DNA of 55,332 nt from Bacteroidales bacterium (lineage in GTDB: Bacteria; Bacteroidota; Bacteroidia; Bacteroidales; VadinHA17): positions 1-55,332 of the forward strand of contig WOYX01000014.1 of assembly GCA_011620595.1 (NCBI GenBank), written 5' to 3'. The position numbers and the translations under genes were made by a program. The notes below the pieces were generated by a model. It saw nothing but the letters and a program-made list of their open reading frames with translations. It was not told where the DNA came from and made no database searches. Positions 18,675 to 26,569 of this stretch are shown piece by piece. Within the stretch, counting starts at the first letter, position 1; each line of letters opens with the position of its first letter.

Positions 18675-18736
18675 TGGAACTTACATGAGATAAGGGAATC
18701 ATTCTCATTTGTAAGATGCTGCTCATGTAAGTTTCA
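18675..18736. repeat. 62-bp palindromic repeat, copy A
   Basis: Arms TGGAACTTACATGAG (18675-18689) and CTCATGTAAGTTTCA (18722-18736) are inverted repeats with one mismatch, around a 32-bp middle. The same structure, of identical length and with a shared TTGTAAG in the middle, occurs at 23561-23622. It directly abuts the broken GH105 fragment. It encodes nothing and could be a miniature mobile or REP-like element. Confidence 0.8.
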
Positions 18737-18771
18737 TTAGGTGTAACGGTGGTCATGCTTTATGCCGACGG

Positions 18772-19899
18772 TCACTTCAATGATACTTTGAGCGGGCTGT
18801 TCAGCCTCTGGGAGAATTTGTCAACATAATCTTTCCATGCATCGTCAGTTTCGAAGCCCCACTTGCTCCAGCCCGCACCGGTATAGTATACCAGCGGTGT
18901 GCCCGGTATGTACCTGGTGATGATCATCAGGTGTTCACTGTTTTCCTGTACGGCTGTGGCGGAGGTTGTCAGCAGGGTACCGACGTATGTTACGCCCCCC
19001 TCTCCGCCGTCGAGGCGATAGGCGATGGCATTCTTTTCAGGAGGAAAGAGCAGCGCTGAGCCTTCATCTCTTTTTGCTATGCCTGCGGCCACGGTAAAGA
19101 CCTTGTCCAGCCCTGAGAACTCTTCCGTCACCCGGTTCATCTGGCTGCCGGCATCGAGTGAGAAGGTTCGGGTTTCGGTTATCATCACTCCGCGTACCTC
19201 AAACGGAGGATAGGTCAGTCTGAAGGATGTGCGCAGCGGACCATTGTCAAGTGTCTCCCATGTTTCGAAGTTGATTCCCAGCCAGAGGGAATCGTCAACG
19301 AAGGGGGCCATCGCCCCGGCTCCCAGGGTGCGTCCCACCTTGTAGGAGTCGCACCCCTCACCGTTATCATCATGATAACTGTTCTTACCGGCAAGGTATT
19401 CGGAGTACCATCTGTCTATCACCATCCTGTCAGTCCTTTTGACCCATACGTCGAGGCCGTTGCTGGGACCGTCCTTGGCAATAAGGGCAGGACCGTATAT
19501 GCGGAAGGCGATGCGGTCATTCTCCCAGGTGTAGTCGTCCATTCTCTCGGGTACAAAACGCCCGTAGGCTTTGGTCTCATAATCTGAAGGCGTCCCTTTT
19601 TCGATGAAGTATACCGACGACGAGCCGGCCTTCAGGTCTGACTGAAAGATCAGCGAAAGGGGTTTGGCTTTACCGGCATAGATAAGCTGTGAGGGGATCT
19701 CATTTCCCTTGCGGTCAGTAACCAGCAGTTCGGATGGGTTGACGTCAGGCAGCTTCTCTGAGATTGAGGCAAGAGATATCTCAACGGTCTCCGCGCTCCT
19801 GTCAAAGGGGAGGAGGTTTTCGATTTTGACTTTTGCATGGTCGCCGGCACATCCGCTTAAGATTACGGCGGAGATTAGCAGAAGGAGTGTTTTTTTCAT
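18772..19899 (-). CDS. DUF4861 family lipoprotein (pectin locus)
   Basis: A 375-residue protein with a lipoprotein signal (MKKTLLLLISAVILSGC; Cys17 would be lipidated), followed by a beta-rich DUF4861 domain. Proteins of this family accompany pectin and rhamnogalacturonan degradation genes in Bacteroidota; the biochemical role is not established as far as I know. Conserved-looking segments include WENDRIAFRIYGPA, WYSEYLAGKNSYHDD and YYTGAGWSKWG. The ATG at 19899 is chosen because it begins the signal peptide; an in-frame ATG 12 codons earlier adds only a hydrophilic leader. It appears complete. Confidence 0.87.
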   Translation of the reverse strand: MKKTLLLLISAVILSGCAGDHAKVKIENLLPFDRSAETVEISLASISEKLPDVNPSELLVTDRKGNEIPSQLIYAGKAKPLSLIFQSDLKAGSSSVYFIEKGTPSDYETKAYGRFVPERMDDYTWENDRIAFRIYGPALIAKDGPSNGLDVWVKRTDRMVIDRWYSEYLAGKNSYHDDNGEGCDSYKVGRTLGAGAMAPFVDDSLWLGINFETWETLDNGPLRTSFRLTYPPFEVRGVMITETRTFSLDAGSQMNRVTEEFSGLDKVFTVAAGIAKRDEGSALLFPPEKNAIAYRLDGGEGGVTYVGTLLTTSATAVQENSEHLMIITRYIPGTPLVYYTGAGWSKWGFETDDAWKDYVDKFSQRLNSPLKVSLK

Positions 19900-19996
19900 T
19901 TGATTGGGGGTTATTGGTCGAGCAGTTGCATTCAATCAATGATCAGATTCATTTTTAATCTCTGGCTGATGCAGGTTCCGTTCCGTGGTGTGTTAT

Positions 19997-20782
19997 TCAT
20001 TTTGGTTGCTTGCCAAGATAGGCGAGTATGCCGCCGTCGACGTAGAGTATGTGTCCGTTCACGAAGTCGGAGGCTCCGGAGGCAAGGAACACTGCCGGGC
20101 CCTCCAGATCCTGGGGCCTTCCCCACCTGGCGGCGGGTGTACGTCCGATTATGAAGGTGTTGAACGGGTGTCCCTCTTCGCGCAGCGGTGCAGTCTGCGG
20201 GGTGGCGATATATCCCGGGCCGATGCCGTTGACCTGGATGTTGAACTCTGCCCATTCGCAGGCCAGGTTGCGTGTCAGCATCTTCAAGCCGCCCTTCGCG
20301 GAGGCATAAGCGGAGACGGTCTCACGTCCGAGCTCGCTCATCATGGAACATATGTTGATGATCTTGCCGCCACCCTTTTTTATCATTCCGGGAGCTACGG
20401 CCCTTGACATGATAAAGGGGCCCGTAAGGTCTATGTCAATGACCTCCCGGAACTCTGCAGCATTCATCTCGAGGGCGGGGATCCTCTTGATGATGCCGGC
20501 GTTGTTGACGAGGATATCTATCACCCCCACTTCGGAGCTTATCTTATCGATATGTTTCCTGACCGCCTTCTCGTCGGTCACATCAAAGAGGTAGCCCCTG
20601 GCTTTAATGCCGGAGGCTCTGTACTCATGAAGTGCCGTCACAATTTTTTCCTGGTTGCGGTCGTTGAACACTATGGTGGCTCCTGCCTGGGCAAGAGCTT
20701 TTGCCATTGCCATGCCTATGCCGTAGGATGCGCCGGTGACCAGTGCCACCTTGCCGTCGAGCCTGAATAAGTCGCTGTTCAT
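19997..20782 (-). CDS. kduD: 2-dehydro-3-deoxy-D-gluconate 5-dehydrogenase-type SDR
   Basis: A 261-residue short-chain dehydrogenase with TGASYGIGMAMAKALAQAG, VNNAGIIKR, and the catalytic Ser plus Tyr/Lys in the SMMSELGRETVSAYASAKGG stretch. It matches KduD/gluconate 5-dehydrogenase, which reduces 2,5-diketo-3-deoxygluconate to KDG in pectin breakdown. It lies 31 bp downstream of kduI on the same strand, the usual pairing. The C-terminus (GHILYVDGGILAYLG) is intact. Specificity for 2,5-diketo-3-deoxygluconate rests mainly on the kduI linkage. Confidence 0.9.
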   Translation of the reverse strand: MNSDLFRLDGKVALVTGASYGIGMAMAKALAQAGATIVFNDRNQEKIVTALHEYRASGIKARGYLFDVTDEKAVRKHIDKISSEVGVIDILVNNAGIIKRIPALEMNAAEFREVIDIDLTGPFIMSRAVAPGMIKKGGGKIINICSMMSELGRETVSAYASAKGGLKMLTRNLACEWAEFNIQVNGIGPGYIATPQTAPLREEGHPFNTFIIGRTPAARWGRPQDLEGPAVFLASGASDFVNGHILYVDGGILAYLGKQPK

Positions 20783-20813
20783 TGCTTAATCTTTTGTTTG
20801 GTGAAACAGAGGT

Positions 20814-21656
20814 CTAGCGCAGGTCAGTCTGTTTGAAGAAGTCCTGGTCGCTGTAATCGAGGTTCTCCCCGGCCATCCCCCATATGAAGGTGTAGCTGGA
20901 GGTTGCCGTGGCGGCATGGATTGACCATTGCGGTGATATCACAGCTTCGTTGTTCTTCATCCATATATGTCGCGTCTCGGTTGGTTCTCCCATAAAGTGG
21001 CATACGGACCCTCCTTCAGGCACCTCGAAGTAGAAATATACCTCCATACGCCGGCCATGGGTGTGGGGTGGCATGGTGTTCCATACGCTGCCGGTCATCA
21101 GTTCAGTCATTCCCATCTGCAACTGGCAAGTCTCAAGCACCTCCCTGACGATCATCTTGTTTATCACCCTGTGGTTGGCAGCCTCCATGGAACCCATTTC
21201 TGCGGTTATGCAATCCGCTTTTGTCACTTTTCTGTCGGGGTAGTTGCGATGGGCCGGGGCGGAGTTGAAGTAGAAGAGAGCGGGCCTGGCGGGGTCAGCG
21301 CTTTCAAAGATTACCTCCCTGTCGCCGCTGCCGAGGTAGAGAGCCTCTTTGTAGCCAAGTGCGTATGTTTTGTCTCCGGCTGCCACCCTCCCGTCGCCTC
21401 CTACGTTGAAGATGCCCAGCTCGCGTCTGTGAAGGAACCATTCTGACTTGACCTCATCCACCGGTTCGAGCCTCAGGGCTTCACCTGCCGGCATTGCCCC
21501 CCCCGCCACCATGCGGTCATAGAGTGAATAGACCATGTTAACGGTATTCTCTTCAAAGAGGTTGCCGACAAGATGCTCTTTCCGGAGCTGCTCCGTACCC
21601 CAGTTTTTCACATCTTCAGGATGGGCGGCATACCTGAGTTCAATGTTTGTTTTCAT
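20814..21656 (-). CDS. kduI: 5-dehydro-4-deoxy-D-glucuronate isomerase
   Basis: A complete 280-residue cupin-fold isomerase converting 5-keto-4-deoxyuronate to 2,5-diketo-3-deoxygluconate. The zinc-binding cupin motif is visible as MPPHTHGRRMEVYFYFEVPE, with later HIWMKNNEAVISPQWSIH and the GTSSYTF-like segment ATSSYTFIWGMAGEN. It heads the minus-strand pectin unit (kduI, kduD, DUF4861). The 388-bp region upstream carries repeats but no gene. Confidence 0.96.
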   Translation of the reverse strand: MKTNIELRYAAHPEDVKNWGTEQLRKEHLVGNLFEENTVNMVYSLYDRMVAGGAMPAGEALRLEPVDEVKSEWFLHRRELGIFNVGGDGRVAAGDKTYALGYKEALYLGSGDREVIFESADPARPALFYFNSAPAHRNYPDRKVTKADCITAEMGSMEAANHRVINKMIVREVLETCQLQMGMTELMTGSVWNTMPPHTHGRRMEVYFYFEVPEGGSVCHFMGEPTETRHIWMKNNEAVISPQWSIHAATATSSYTFIWGMAGENLDYSDQDFFKQTDLR

Positions 21657-22044
21657 CCGTCCTGTAATTGGTTAATGCATTATGCCGGTTAAAATTAACC
21701 AAAAATATAGGAAACAGCGAGAAGAATGGGTTACAAAATGAGAGATACGCCGCGGCACAATGAAGGGTGGGGGATAGATAACCTGCCGTCTACAATACCT
21801 GAATGCCTACGGCATATGCTACAATACCTTAATGCCCCGGTGCGTCTTCCGGCTGTTGGGGCAGACTCTACGGCCTGCGTACAATACTTGAATGCCCCGA
21901 TATGCCATACGGCTATCGCGGCAGGCTCTACGGCATATTGACTGCCGTCCCGACGCACTTCGTGGTCGGGATTGAGTCTCCTCCGTTGTCGGAGCCCCAA
22001 ACTGTCAACTGCTGACTGGACTACTGCCTATTGCCTACTCCCTA
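21657..22044. other. Gene-free spacer with short repeats
   Basis: This 388-bp stretch separates the pectin unit from the hydrogenase operon. It holds the triple TACAATAC repeat described separately, plus runs of near-palindromic sequence (TACGGC/GCCGTA variants, and TCCCGACGCACTTCGTGGTCGGGA at its centre split as CCCGAC/GTCGGG). No open frame resembling a protein was found. A transcription terminator for the hydrogenase operon would be expected here, but no hairpin with a T run stands out. Confidence 0.6.
21791..21896. repeat. Three irregular copies of TACAATACcTgAATGCC
   Basis: A 17-bp unit occurs at 21791, 21820 and 21880 with one or two changes per copy. Intervals are 29 and 60 bp, and the intervening sequence is itself rich in TACGGC/GCCGTA. 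Function unknown. Confidence 0.75.
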
Positions 22045-22458
22045 TCAAAGATACTTCCTGTCCTCCCTGGGGACATCGAAGTATTTGTCGTAGAGATTTG
22101 CATCGGGACCGCTCTTTTCCACCCCGGTCTCACTGATCTTGTAGGTGCAGTTTTCCCCGACGATACCCGAGAAATAGATGTCAAACTCCTTTCCGTTCTC
22201 ATCAACCATGATGATCCTTACCAGGTGAGGATACTTCATGCTGTTGAGCTGGGAGTGGCAGATAGGACAGTTTATCAGGTACTCGGAACCCTTCTCAAGT
22301 TCAAACGACGGGTGGGTCGTTTTCGTGTAGTTTCCCAGCTCGGGGTTCAGGAAGACAAGCCCTCTCGATGAACTGTTAATCTTGGTGGCAGAGAGCACTA
22401 TTGATGATTTGACCTTAAGGTGTCCTCTGCAGGCCTTGCATAAATATTCAACTGCCAT
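22045..22458 (-). CDS. Zinc-ribbon-like protein of unknown function at the end of the hydrogenase operon
   Basis: A 137-residue protein I do not recognise. Two CxxC pairs (YLCKACRGH near residue 7 and INCPICHSQ near residue 64) would form one metal site, most simply a zinc ribbon. The rest is mixed alpha/beta with no signal peptide or membrane segment. It starts 1 bp after the hydrogenase protease gene and is preceded by a strong Shine-Dalgarno (AGGAGG), which is uncommon in this phylum. Position suggests an accessory or assembly role for the [NiFe] complex; that is inference. Confidence 0.75.
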   Translation of the reverse strand: MAVEYLCKACRGHLKVKSSIVLSATKINSSSRGLVFLNPELGNYTKTTHPSFELEKGSEYLINCPICHSQLNSMKYPHLVRIIMVDENGKEFDIYFSGIVGENCTYKISETGVEKSGPDANLYDKYFDVPREDRKYL

Positions 22459-22459
22459 T

Positions 22460-22915
22460 TTATACCTCCTTTTTGTTAATCAGTCCGACAATTTTGTTAC
22501 AAGCTTCATGTACAATATATGATAAATTTTCGCCGAAAGCAACAGTTTCCGGCTGAATTACGAGTATCAGCATCTCATTTTTAAAGAATTCAGAGAGTCG
22601 TCTAAGTGAGATGTTATGGGTATTGAAGGTAAGGTCACTTATCTGTTCCACAGATATCAGCTCCCAGGTTCCGGGCAGCTTTTTAATGTCTGCACAGTCG
22701 ATCAGCACGAGAGTGTCATGATCAATGGAGTTGATTTTCCCGATATAGTTCTCGATGCTGACTTCCGGTGTCAGCACTTTGATGTTTTCCGATTCGTTTA
22801 TGTGTGTGCTGACATATACACCTGCCCCGTCATCTTGTCGCAGGATGTTTCCTATGCCGACGAAGAGGATTTTCCGGTTTTTATCCGAAAGAAGGTTTGT
22901 CAGGTTCTCAGGCAC
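22460..22915 (-). CDS. [NiFe] hydrogenase maturation protease
   Basis: A 151-residue member of the HycI/HyaD endopeptidase family that trims the C-terminus of the large subunit once nickel is inserted. Visible are FVGIGNILRQDDGAGVYV with the nickel-sensing Asp, LIDCADIKKLPG with the second Asp, and FNTHNISLRRL with the metal-ligand His. The matching substrate is the NuoD-like large subunit at 29634-30839, whose sequence continues 38 residues past the Arg that follows the last CxxC. Its start overlaps the upstream ferredoxin gene by 8 bp. Confidence 0.93.
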   Translation of the reverse strand: MPENLTNLLSDKNRKILFVGIGNILRQDDGAGVYVSTHINESENIKVLTPEVSIENYIGKINSIDHDTLVLIDCADIKKLPGTWELISVEQISDLTFNTHNISLRRLSEFFKNEMLILVIQPETVAFGENLSYIVHEACNKIVGLINKKEV

Positions 22916-23528
22916 CTCTGAAGAGATACTTGACGGTTACCTGCCGCAGGCAGTTAGGGCAGATGACATTGAACATATCCTTTCTCTGAAGTGTCTCGTC
23001 GATCTCTGCCGAGAGATCCTGTCCCTCAGCCAGTTTCAGCTTACGGTTCAGTATGTTGAGGTTGAGTATTGATGCAAAGGCTTTTGGTCCGAGCTTGCGG
23101 TGCATATAACTGAGGTGCTCGACTGTGGTTATTATGGCGCCACAGTTCTCGCACACCAGCAGTTCTTTTTCCTGGTACTCCACGACGGCCGACCTGTCGA
23201 AGGTAGCCATATCGTAGATGGTGTCGGAGAGTTTCACCCCCTTGCCGGTGATGCAATGCTCCTGGCACTGGCCGCAGAAGATGCATTTGCCGTAATCACG
23301 CCTGATGGTGCGGATCTTCTTCTCCCTGTCGTCAGTGAAGGTGATCGCCAGCGGGGGGCATACATTGGCACATGTCTCACATCCCACGCAGTTGGCATCA
23401 TCAACAACAGGCTTACCCCGAAAATCCTTGAAGGGCACATGGCCCCCGACCGGAAATTTTGAGGTATATGCCGGTGTGACCAGTGATGTCACTGCCTCTT
23501 TCAGCTCTCTCAGTTTAGGGTAGTTCAT
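22908..23528 (-). CDS. Two-[4Fe-4S] ferredoxin subunit of group 4 hydrogenase (MbhN/NuoI-like)
   Basis: A 206-residue protein with two [4Fe-4S] motifs near the N-terminus (CVGCETCANVCPP and CIFCGQCQEHC), the arrangement seen in NuoI, EchF and MbhN, which pass electrons to the NuoB-like subunit. The C-terminal ~100 residues add CENCGAI and CPNCLRQ, a possible additional zinc or rubredoxin-like site not found in simple NuoI proteins. It is separated from mrpG by a 91-bp gap containing the palindromic repeat, the second-largest gap in the operon. Confidence 0.9.
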   Translation of the reverse strand: MNYPKLRELKEAVTSLVTPAYTSKFPVGGHVPFKDFRGKPVVDDANCVGCETCANVCPPLAITFTDDREKKIRTIRRDYGKCIFCGQCQEHCITGKGVKLSDTIYDMATFDRSAVVEYQEKELLVCENCGAIITTVEHLSYMHRKLGPKAFASILNLNILNRKLKLAEGQDLSAEIDETLQRKDMFNVICPNCLRQVTVKYLFRGA

Positions 23529-23560
23529 TCGTATCTGAAAAATTTATTTTATTGGTCGAA

Positions 23561-23622
23561 TGGAACTTGCATGAAAAATAATAATCAAATCCTTTTGTAA
23601 GCTTTAGCTCATGCAAGTTTCA
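23561..23622. repeat. 62-bp palindromic repeat, copy B
   Basis: Arms TGGAACTTGCATGA (23561-23574) and TCATGCAAGTTTCA (23609-23622) surround a 34-bp middle containing TTGTAAG, as in copy A at 18675. The same T-to-C change appears in both arms relative to copy A, so pairing is preserved, which hints at selection for the hairpin. The stop codon of mrpG (TGA) is formed by the last three bases of the repeat. Confidence 0.8.
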
Positions 23623-23937
23623 TTTTACTATCTCACTATAATCATCTTTCACACTCCTTTTGTCCATTTTCGTTCCGAAATTGTATGCGCCCCTGACCAG
23701 GGCATGAGCTGCCACGGTGGCTGTAAAGAAGAGTACCGGGATGGCCACCAGGGCTCGGAAGCCGGCACTGCCGAGACCGAAGTGAAACATGACACCGAGG
23801 AGGATGCTGCAGCATCCCAGCGTCACGCACTTTGTCGCTGCCTGCAGCCTGTTGTACATGTCCGGCAGCCTCAGGAGGCCAAGACACCCGAAGAAATTAA
23901 AGAGGACTCCTACCGATATTAAGATTAAAGCTGCCAT
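23620..23937 (-). CDS. mrpG: Mrp antiporter subunit G (MbhC-like)
   Basis: A 105-residue membrane protein with three hydrophobic segments. The MnhG/MrpG signature is visible in FFGCLGLLRLPDMYNRLQAA and the ATKCVTLG stretch. In Mrp and Mbh complexes the subunit belongs to the ion-translocating module. It lies 1 bp after mrpF. The final ~15 residues (KRSVKDDYSEIVK) are hydrophilic and end inside the palindromic repeat. Confidence 0.92.
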   Translation of the reverse strand: MAALILISVGVLFNFFGCLGLLRLPDMYNRLQAATKCVTLGCCSILLGVMFHFGLGSAGFRALVAIPVLFFTATVAAHALVRGAYNFGTKMDKRSVKDDYSEIVK

Positions 23938-23938
23938 A

Positions 23939-24205
23939 TCACTCGTTCAGTTTTTTGCCGCTGAGGTATTTTGCCAGCGTAAGGGTTCCAATAAAACTCA
24001 ATATTACCCAGGCAATGCCGATATCGAGGATAAAGGCCTTGTCTGTCAGCACCGATATGATTCCGCAGATTCCCACCACCAGTATCCCGAAGATGTCTAT
24101 GCCTACCATCCGGTCGGGAATGGTAGGCCCCCTGACAATCCGGTAGAGGCAGGCTGCGCACAGTGCAATCTGTATATACAGCAATATATTCAGGAAAGAG
24201 GTCAT
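23939..24205 (-). CDS. mrpF: Mrp antiporter subunit F (MbhB-like)
   Basis: An 88-residue protein with three membrane segments. It matches MnhF/MrpF through CLYRIVRGPTIPDRMVGID (RGPTxxDR is the family hallmark) and the following GICGIISVLTDKAFILDI. Its start overlaps mrpE by 4 bp and its end is 1 bp from mrpG, so translation is coupled. Part of the ion-pumping arm. Confidence 0.93.
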   Translation of the reverse strand: MTSFLNILLYIQIALCAACLYRIVRGPTIPDRMVGIDIFGILVVGICGIISVLTDKAFILDIGIAWVILSFIGTLTLAKYLSGKKLNE

Positions 24206-24687
24206 TCCGCAAATTTTTTAATGTACTCTTCAAATCTCCCGGTCACCATCCTGGAATATACCGCCGGGTCTTCAGACCGGATAAAGATCCAGTGGATATA
24301 CATCTCATCGCCAATAATGTCAACGGTGATCGTCCCCGGTGTCATAGTTATCGAATTGGCAAGCAATGTCCGGGCGAAGTCGGACCGCAGGGTGGTCTTC
24401 ACCTTCACTATTCCCGGTCTGATAGGCATAGCCGGATGGAGCACACGGTATGCTACATCGAAGTTGGCCTTAATACATTCCCAGATGAATGTTACAAGGT
24501 AGACCAGGAACCAGAACCAGCGCTTTGGCTGGAGGAATTTACCCACATTATGGAAGTAGTACCTGCCGAAGATGGCTGACGTTAGTGCTGCGGCAGCAGC
24601 TCCTGCAACAATATTCGACACCGTGAACCTGAAGGTGATCAGGAGCCAGAAGATCATGGATAATATAAAAACTGTCACGTATCTCAT
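24202..24687 (-). CDS. mrpE: Mrp antiporter subunit E (MbhA-like)
   Basis: A 161-residue protein with two N-terminal membrane helices and a cytoplasmic C-terminal domain, the layout of MnhE/MrpE. The recognisable part is FIWECIKANFDVAYRVLHP, then ANSITMTPGTITVDI (the family's TPGT motif). It sits between mrpD and mrpF in the canonical D-E-F-G order. Confidence 0.93.
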   Translation of the reverse strand: MRYVTVFILSMIFWLLITFRFTVSNIVAGAAAAALTSAIFGRYYFHNVGKFLQPKRWFWFLVYLVTFIWECIKANFDVAYRVLHPAMPIRPGIVKVKTTLRSDFARTLLANSITMTPGTITVDIIGDEMYIHWIFIRSEDPAVYSRMVTGRFEEYIKKFAE

Positions 24688-24688
24688 A

Positions 24689-26230
24689 TCACATGCCTGT
24701 TATCTGTGAGGAATATTTGAATTGGTCCATCAGAATGTCCGTTGCTGGTGAGAGCACCGTCTCGCGGAGGCCGGGCAGTGCCAGCAGGCTGAGCAGGAGG
24801 CAGATGACAGCCAGGGTGATCATGCTCAGCAACATGGGCGCAGGCACCTCTTTTATGTCGTTCCTGATCTTTCCCGGCTCAACATTGTGGAAGGCATAGC
24901 GCTGGAACTTCATGAAAGAGGCCAGTGTAATGATACTGACTACGACCGCAAGGAGAGCCAGGAAATAAAAGCGGCCCATCACTGCTGCTACTATAATTAT
25001 CAGTTTGCTGAAGAAGCCGTTGAAGGGTGGTATGCCGGATATTGAGAGTGAGGCGGCCAGCGAAGTGGCGGAGGTTACCGGCATGCCCTTTGCCAGTCCG
25101 CCCATCTCCCTGAGGTCACGGGTGCCGACTGAATACTCTATGGCCCCGGCGTTGAGGAAGAGCAATCCCTTGAAGGCAGCATGGTTAAGCATATGAAAGA
25201 TGCCCCCGGTGATGGCGAGGGCGGCTACCTCGCTACGGATGCCTCTGGCCATGAGTATCATTCCTATTCCCACCGACATGACGACATAACCCATCTGGCT
25301 GATGCTGTGATATGCCAGCAGCCGCTTGATGTCCCACTGGCCGATAGCCAGGAAGACTCCGACAACCATTGAGAGAGCGCCAAGGGTGGTGATAACTATT
25401 GACATGCCCTCTGTAACCTCGAACATATTAAAGAAGAGGCGAATGATCACATAGATGCCTACCGCCTTTATAAGCACCCCTGAGAGCATGGCCGAGATGG
25501 GAGAGGGTGCCGATGAGTGGGCATCGGGCAGCCACGCGTGGAATGGTATCATGGCAGCCTTGAGACCAAAACCGGTGAGAAGCAATATCTGTATCAGCAG
25601 GTAATAACTGTTGTCGTAACCAGCACTGAAGACGGTCCTGATATCTGCAATATTAAGTGTCCTTGCACTCCAGTAGATAAATCCTATGGCAAAGAGTATC
25701 ATTAATGAGGCGACGACCCCCAGTACCTGGTATTTCAGTGTGGCCTCAAGTTCATTCTTCTCAACCCCGAAGGCAACAAGTGCATATGATGAGATTGCCG
25801 ATAACTCCAGGAATACGTAGATGTTGAAGATGTCTCCGCTGAGCACCACTCCGTTCATACCTGCTATCATCAGGCAGAAGAGGGAGTAGAAGTAGTTTTC
25901 GGAGGTGTACCTTGCCATGTAGGAGACCGAGTAGGTGACTGACATGAGACCGACGAGGCTTATGAGACAGAGCAGCAGTGCCGAGAAACCGTCATGGATA
26001 AGGTACAGTCCTATGGGAACACCCTCCACGGGCTCCCATCCTCCCAGGGTATACACTGATGATCCATCCCCGCCCGTGATCAGTGACCAGAAGCTGATGA
26101 AGGTCAGGAAGAGCAGCACGGCCAGCGCCATATACCTGGGGATAGCTGTAATGAACCTGCTCAGTATCATTGTCAGGAAAGCACCGGCAAGAGGTACTGC
26201 TACGAAAAGCGGTATCAGCGGATTCATCAT
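24689..26230 (-). CDS. mrpD: Mrp subunit D / MbhH-like antiporter subunit
   Basis: A 513-residue, ~14-helix antiporter-like subunit of the NuoM/NuoN/MrpD family, expected to form one ion channel. The conserved TM5 glutamate is present (FLELSAISSYALVAFG), followed by a TM7 lysine (TLKYQVLG), the FGLKAAMIPFHAWLPDAHSS block and HSISQMGYVVMSVG. It is one of two large antiporter-like subunits in the operon; the other (27740-29641) has lost the equivalent of this glutamate. Overlap and spacing with mrpC are 0-1 bp. Confidence 0.95.
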   Translation of the reverse strand: MMNPLIPLFVAVPLAGAFLTMILSRFITAIPRYMALAVLLFLTFISFWSLITGGDGSSVYTLGGWEPVEGVPIGLYLIHDGFSALLLCLISLVGLMSVTYSVSYMARYTSENYFYSLFCLMIAGMNGVVLSGDIFNIYVFLELSAISSYALVAFGVEKNELEATLKYQVLGVVASLMILFAIGFIYWSARTLNIADIRTVFSAGYDNSYYLLIQILLLTGFGLKAAMIPFHAWLPDAHSSAPSPISAMLSGVLIKAVGIYVIIRLFFNMFEVTEGMSIVITTLGALSMVVGVFLAIGQWDIKRLLAYHSISQMGYVVMSVGIGMILMARGIRSEVAALAITGGIFHMLNHAAFKGLLFLNAGAIEYSVGTRDLREMGGLAKGMPVTSATSLAASLSISGIPPFNGFFSKLIIIVAAVMGRFYFLALLAVVVSIITLASFMKFQRYAFHNVEPGKIRNDIKEVPAPMLLSMITLAVICLLLSLLALPGLRETVLSPATDILMDQFKYSSQITGM

Positions 26231-26569
26231 TTACCCTCTTAAGTTTTTTATCTCTCTTATGTCAAAGGTCCCGTATTTTCTGTATATCCGGATGATAACA
26301 GCCATCAGCATGGCCGTCGTGGCCAGTCCGATCACAATTGCCGTCAGCACCATTGCCTGTGGCAACGGGTCAACATATGTCTTTACCGGGTCAGCGGTAT
26401 CAACGATAGGGGCGACTCCTCCCTCAGTATAGCCGATCAGGGCCAGGAAGAGAAAGCAGCTGAACTCCATGATGGAGAGCGATATCGCTATCTTGATCAG
26501 GTTTCTCCTGGTGATCACTCCGTACAGTCCGACCAGGAACAGTATAAAGCAAAGCCAATAGACTGTCAT
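26231..26569 (-). CDS. mrpC: Mrp antiporter subunit C (NuoK/MbhG-like)
   Basis: A 112-residue, three-helix subunit homologous to NuoK. Visible are GLYGVITRRNLIKIAISLSIMEF (split by the family's conserved Asn) and QAMVLTAIVIGLATTAMLMA, which matches the DPLPQALVLTAIVIG motif of MnhC. The start overlaps mrpB by 4 bp. Confidence 0.94.
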   Translation of the reverse strand: MTVYWLCFILFLVGLYGVITRRNLIKIAISLSIMEFSCFLFLALIGYTEGGVAPIVDTADPVKTYVDPLPQAMVLTAIVIGLATTAMLMAVIIRIYRKYGTFDIREIKNLRG

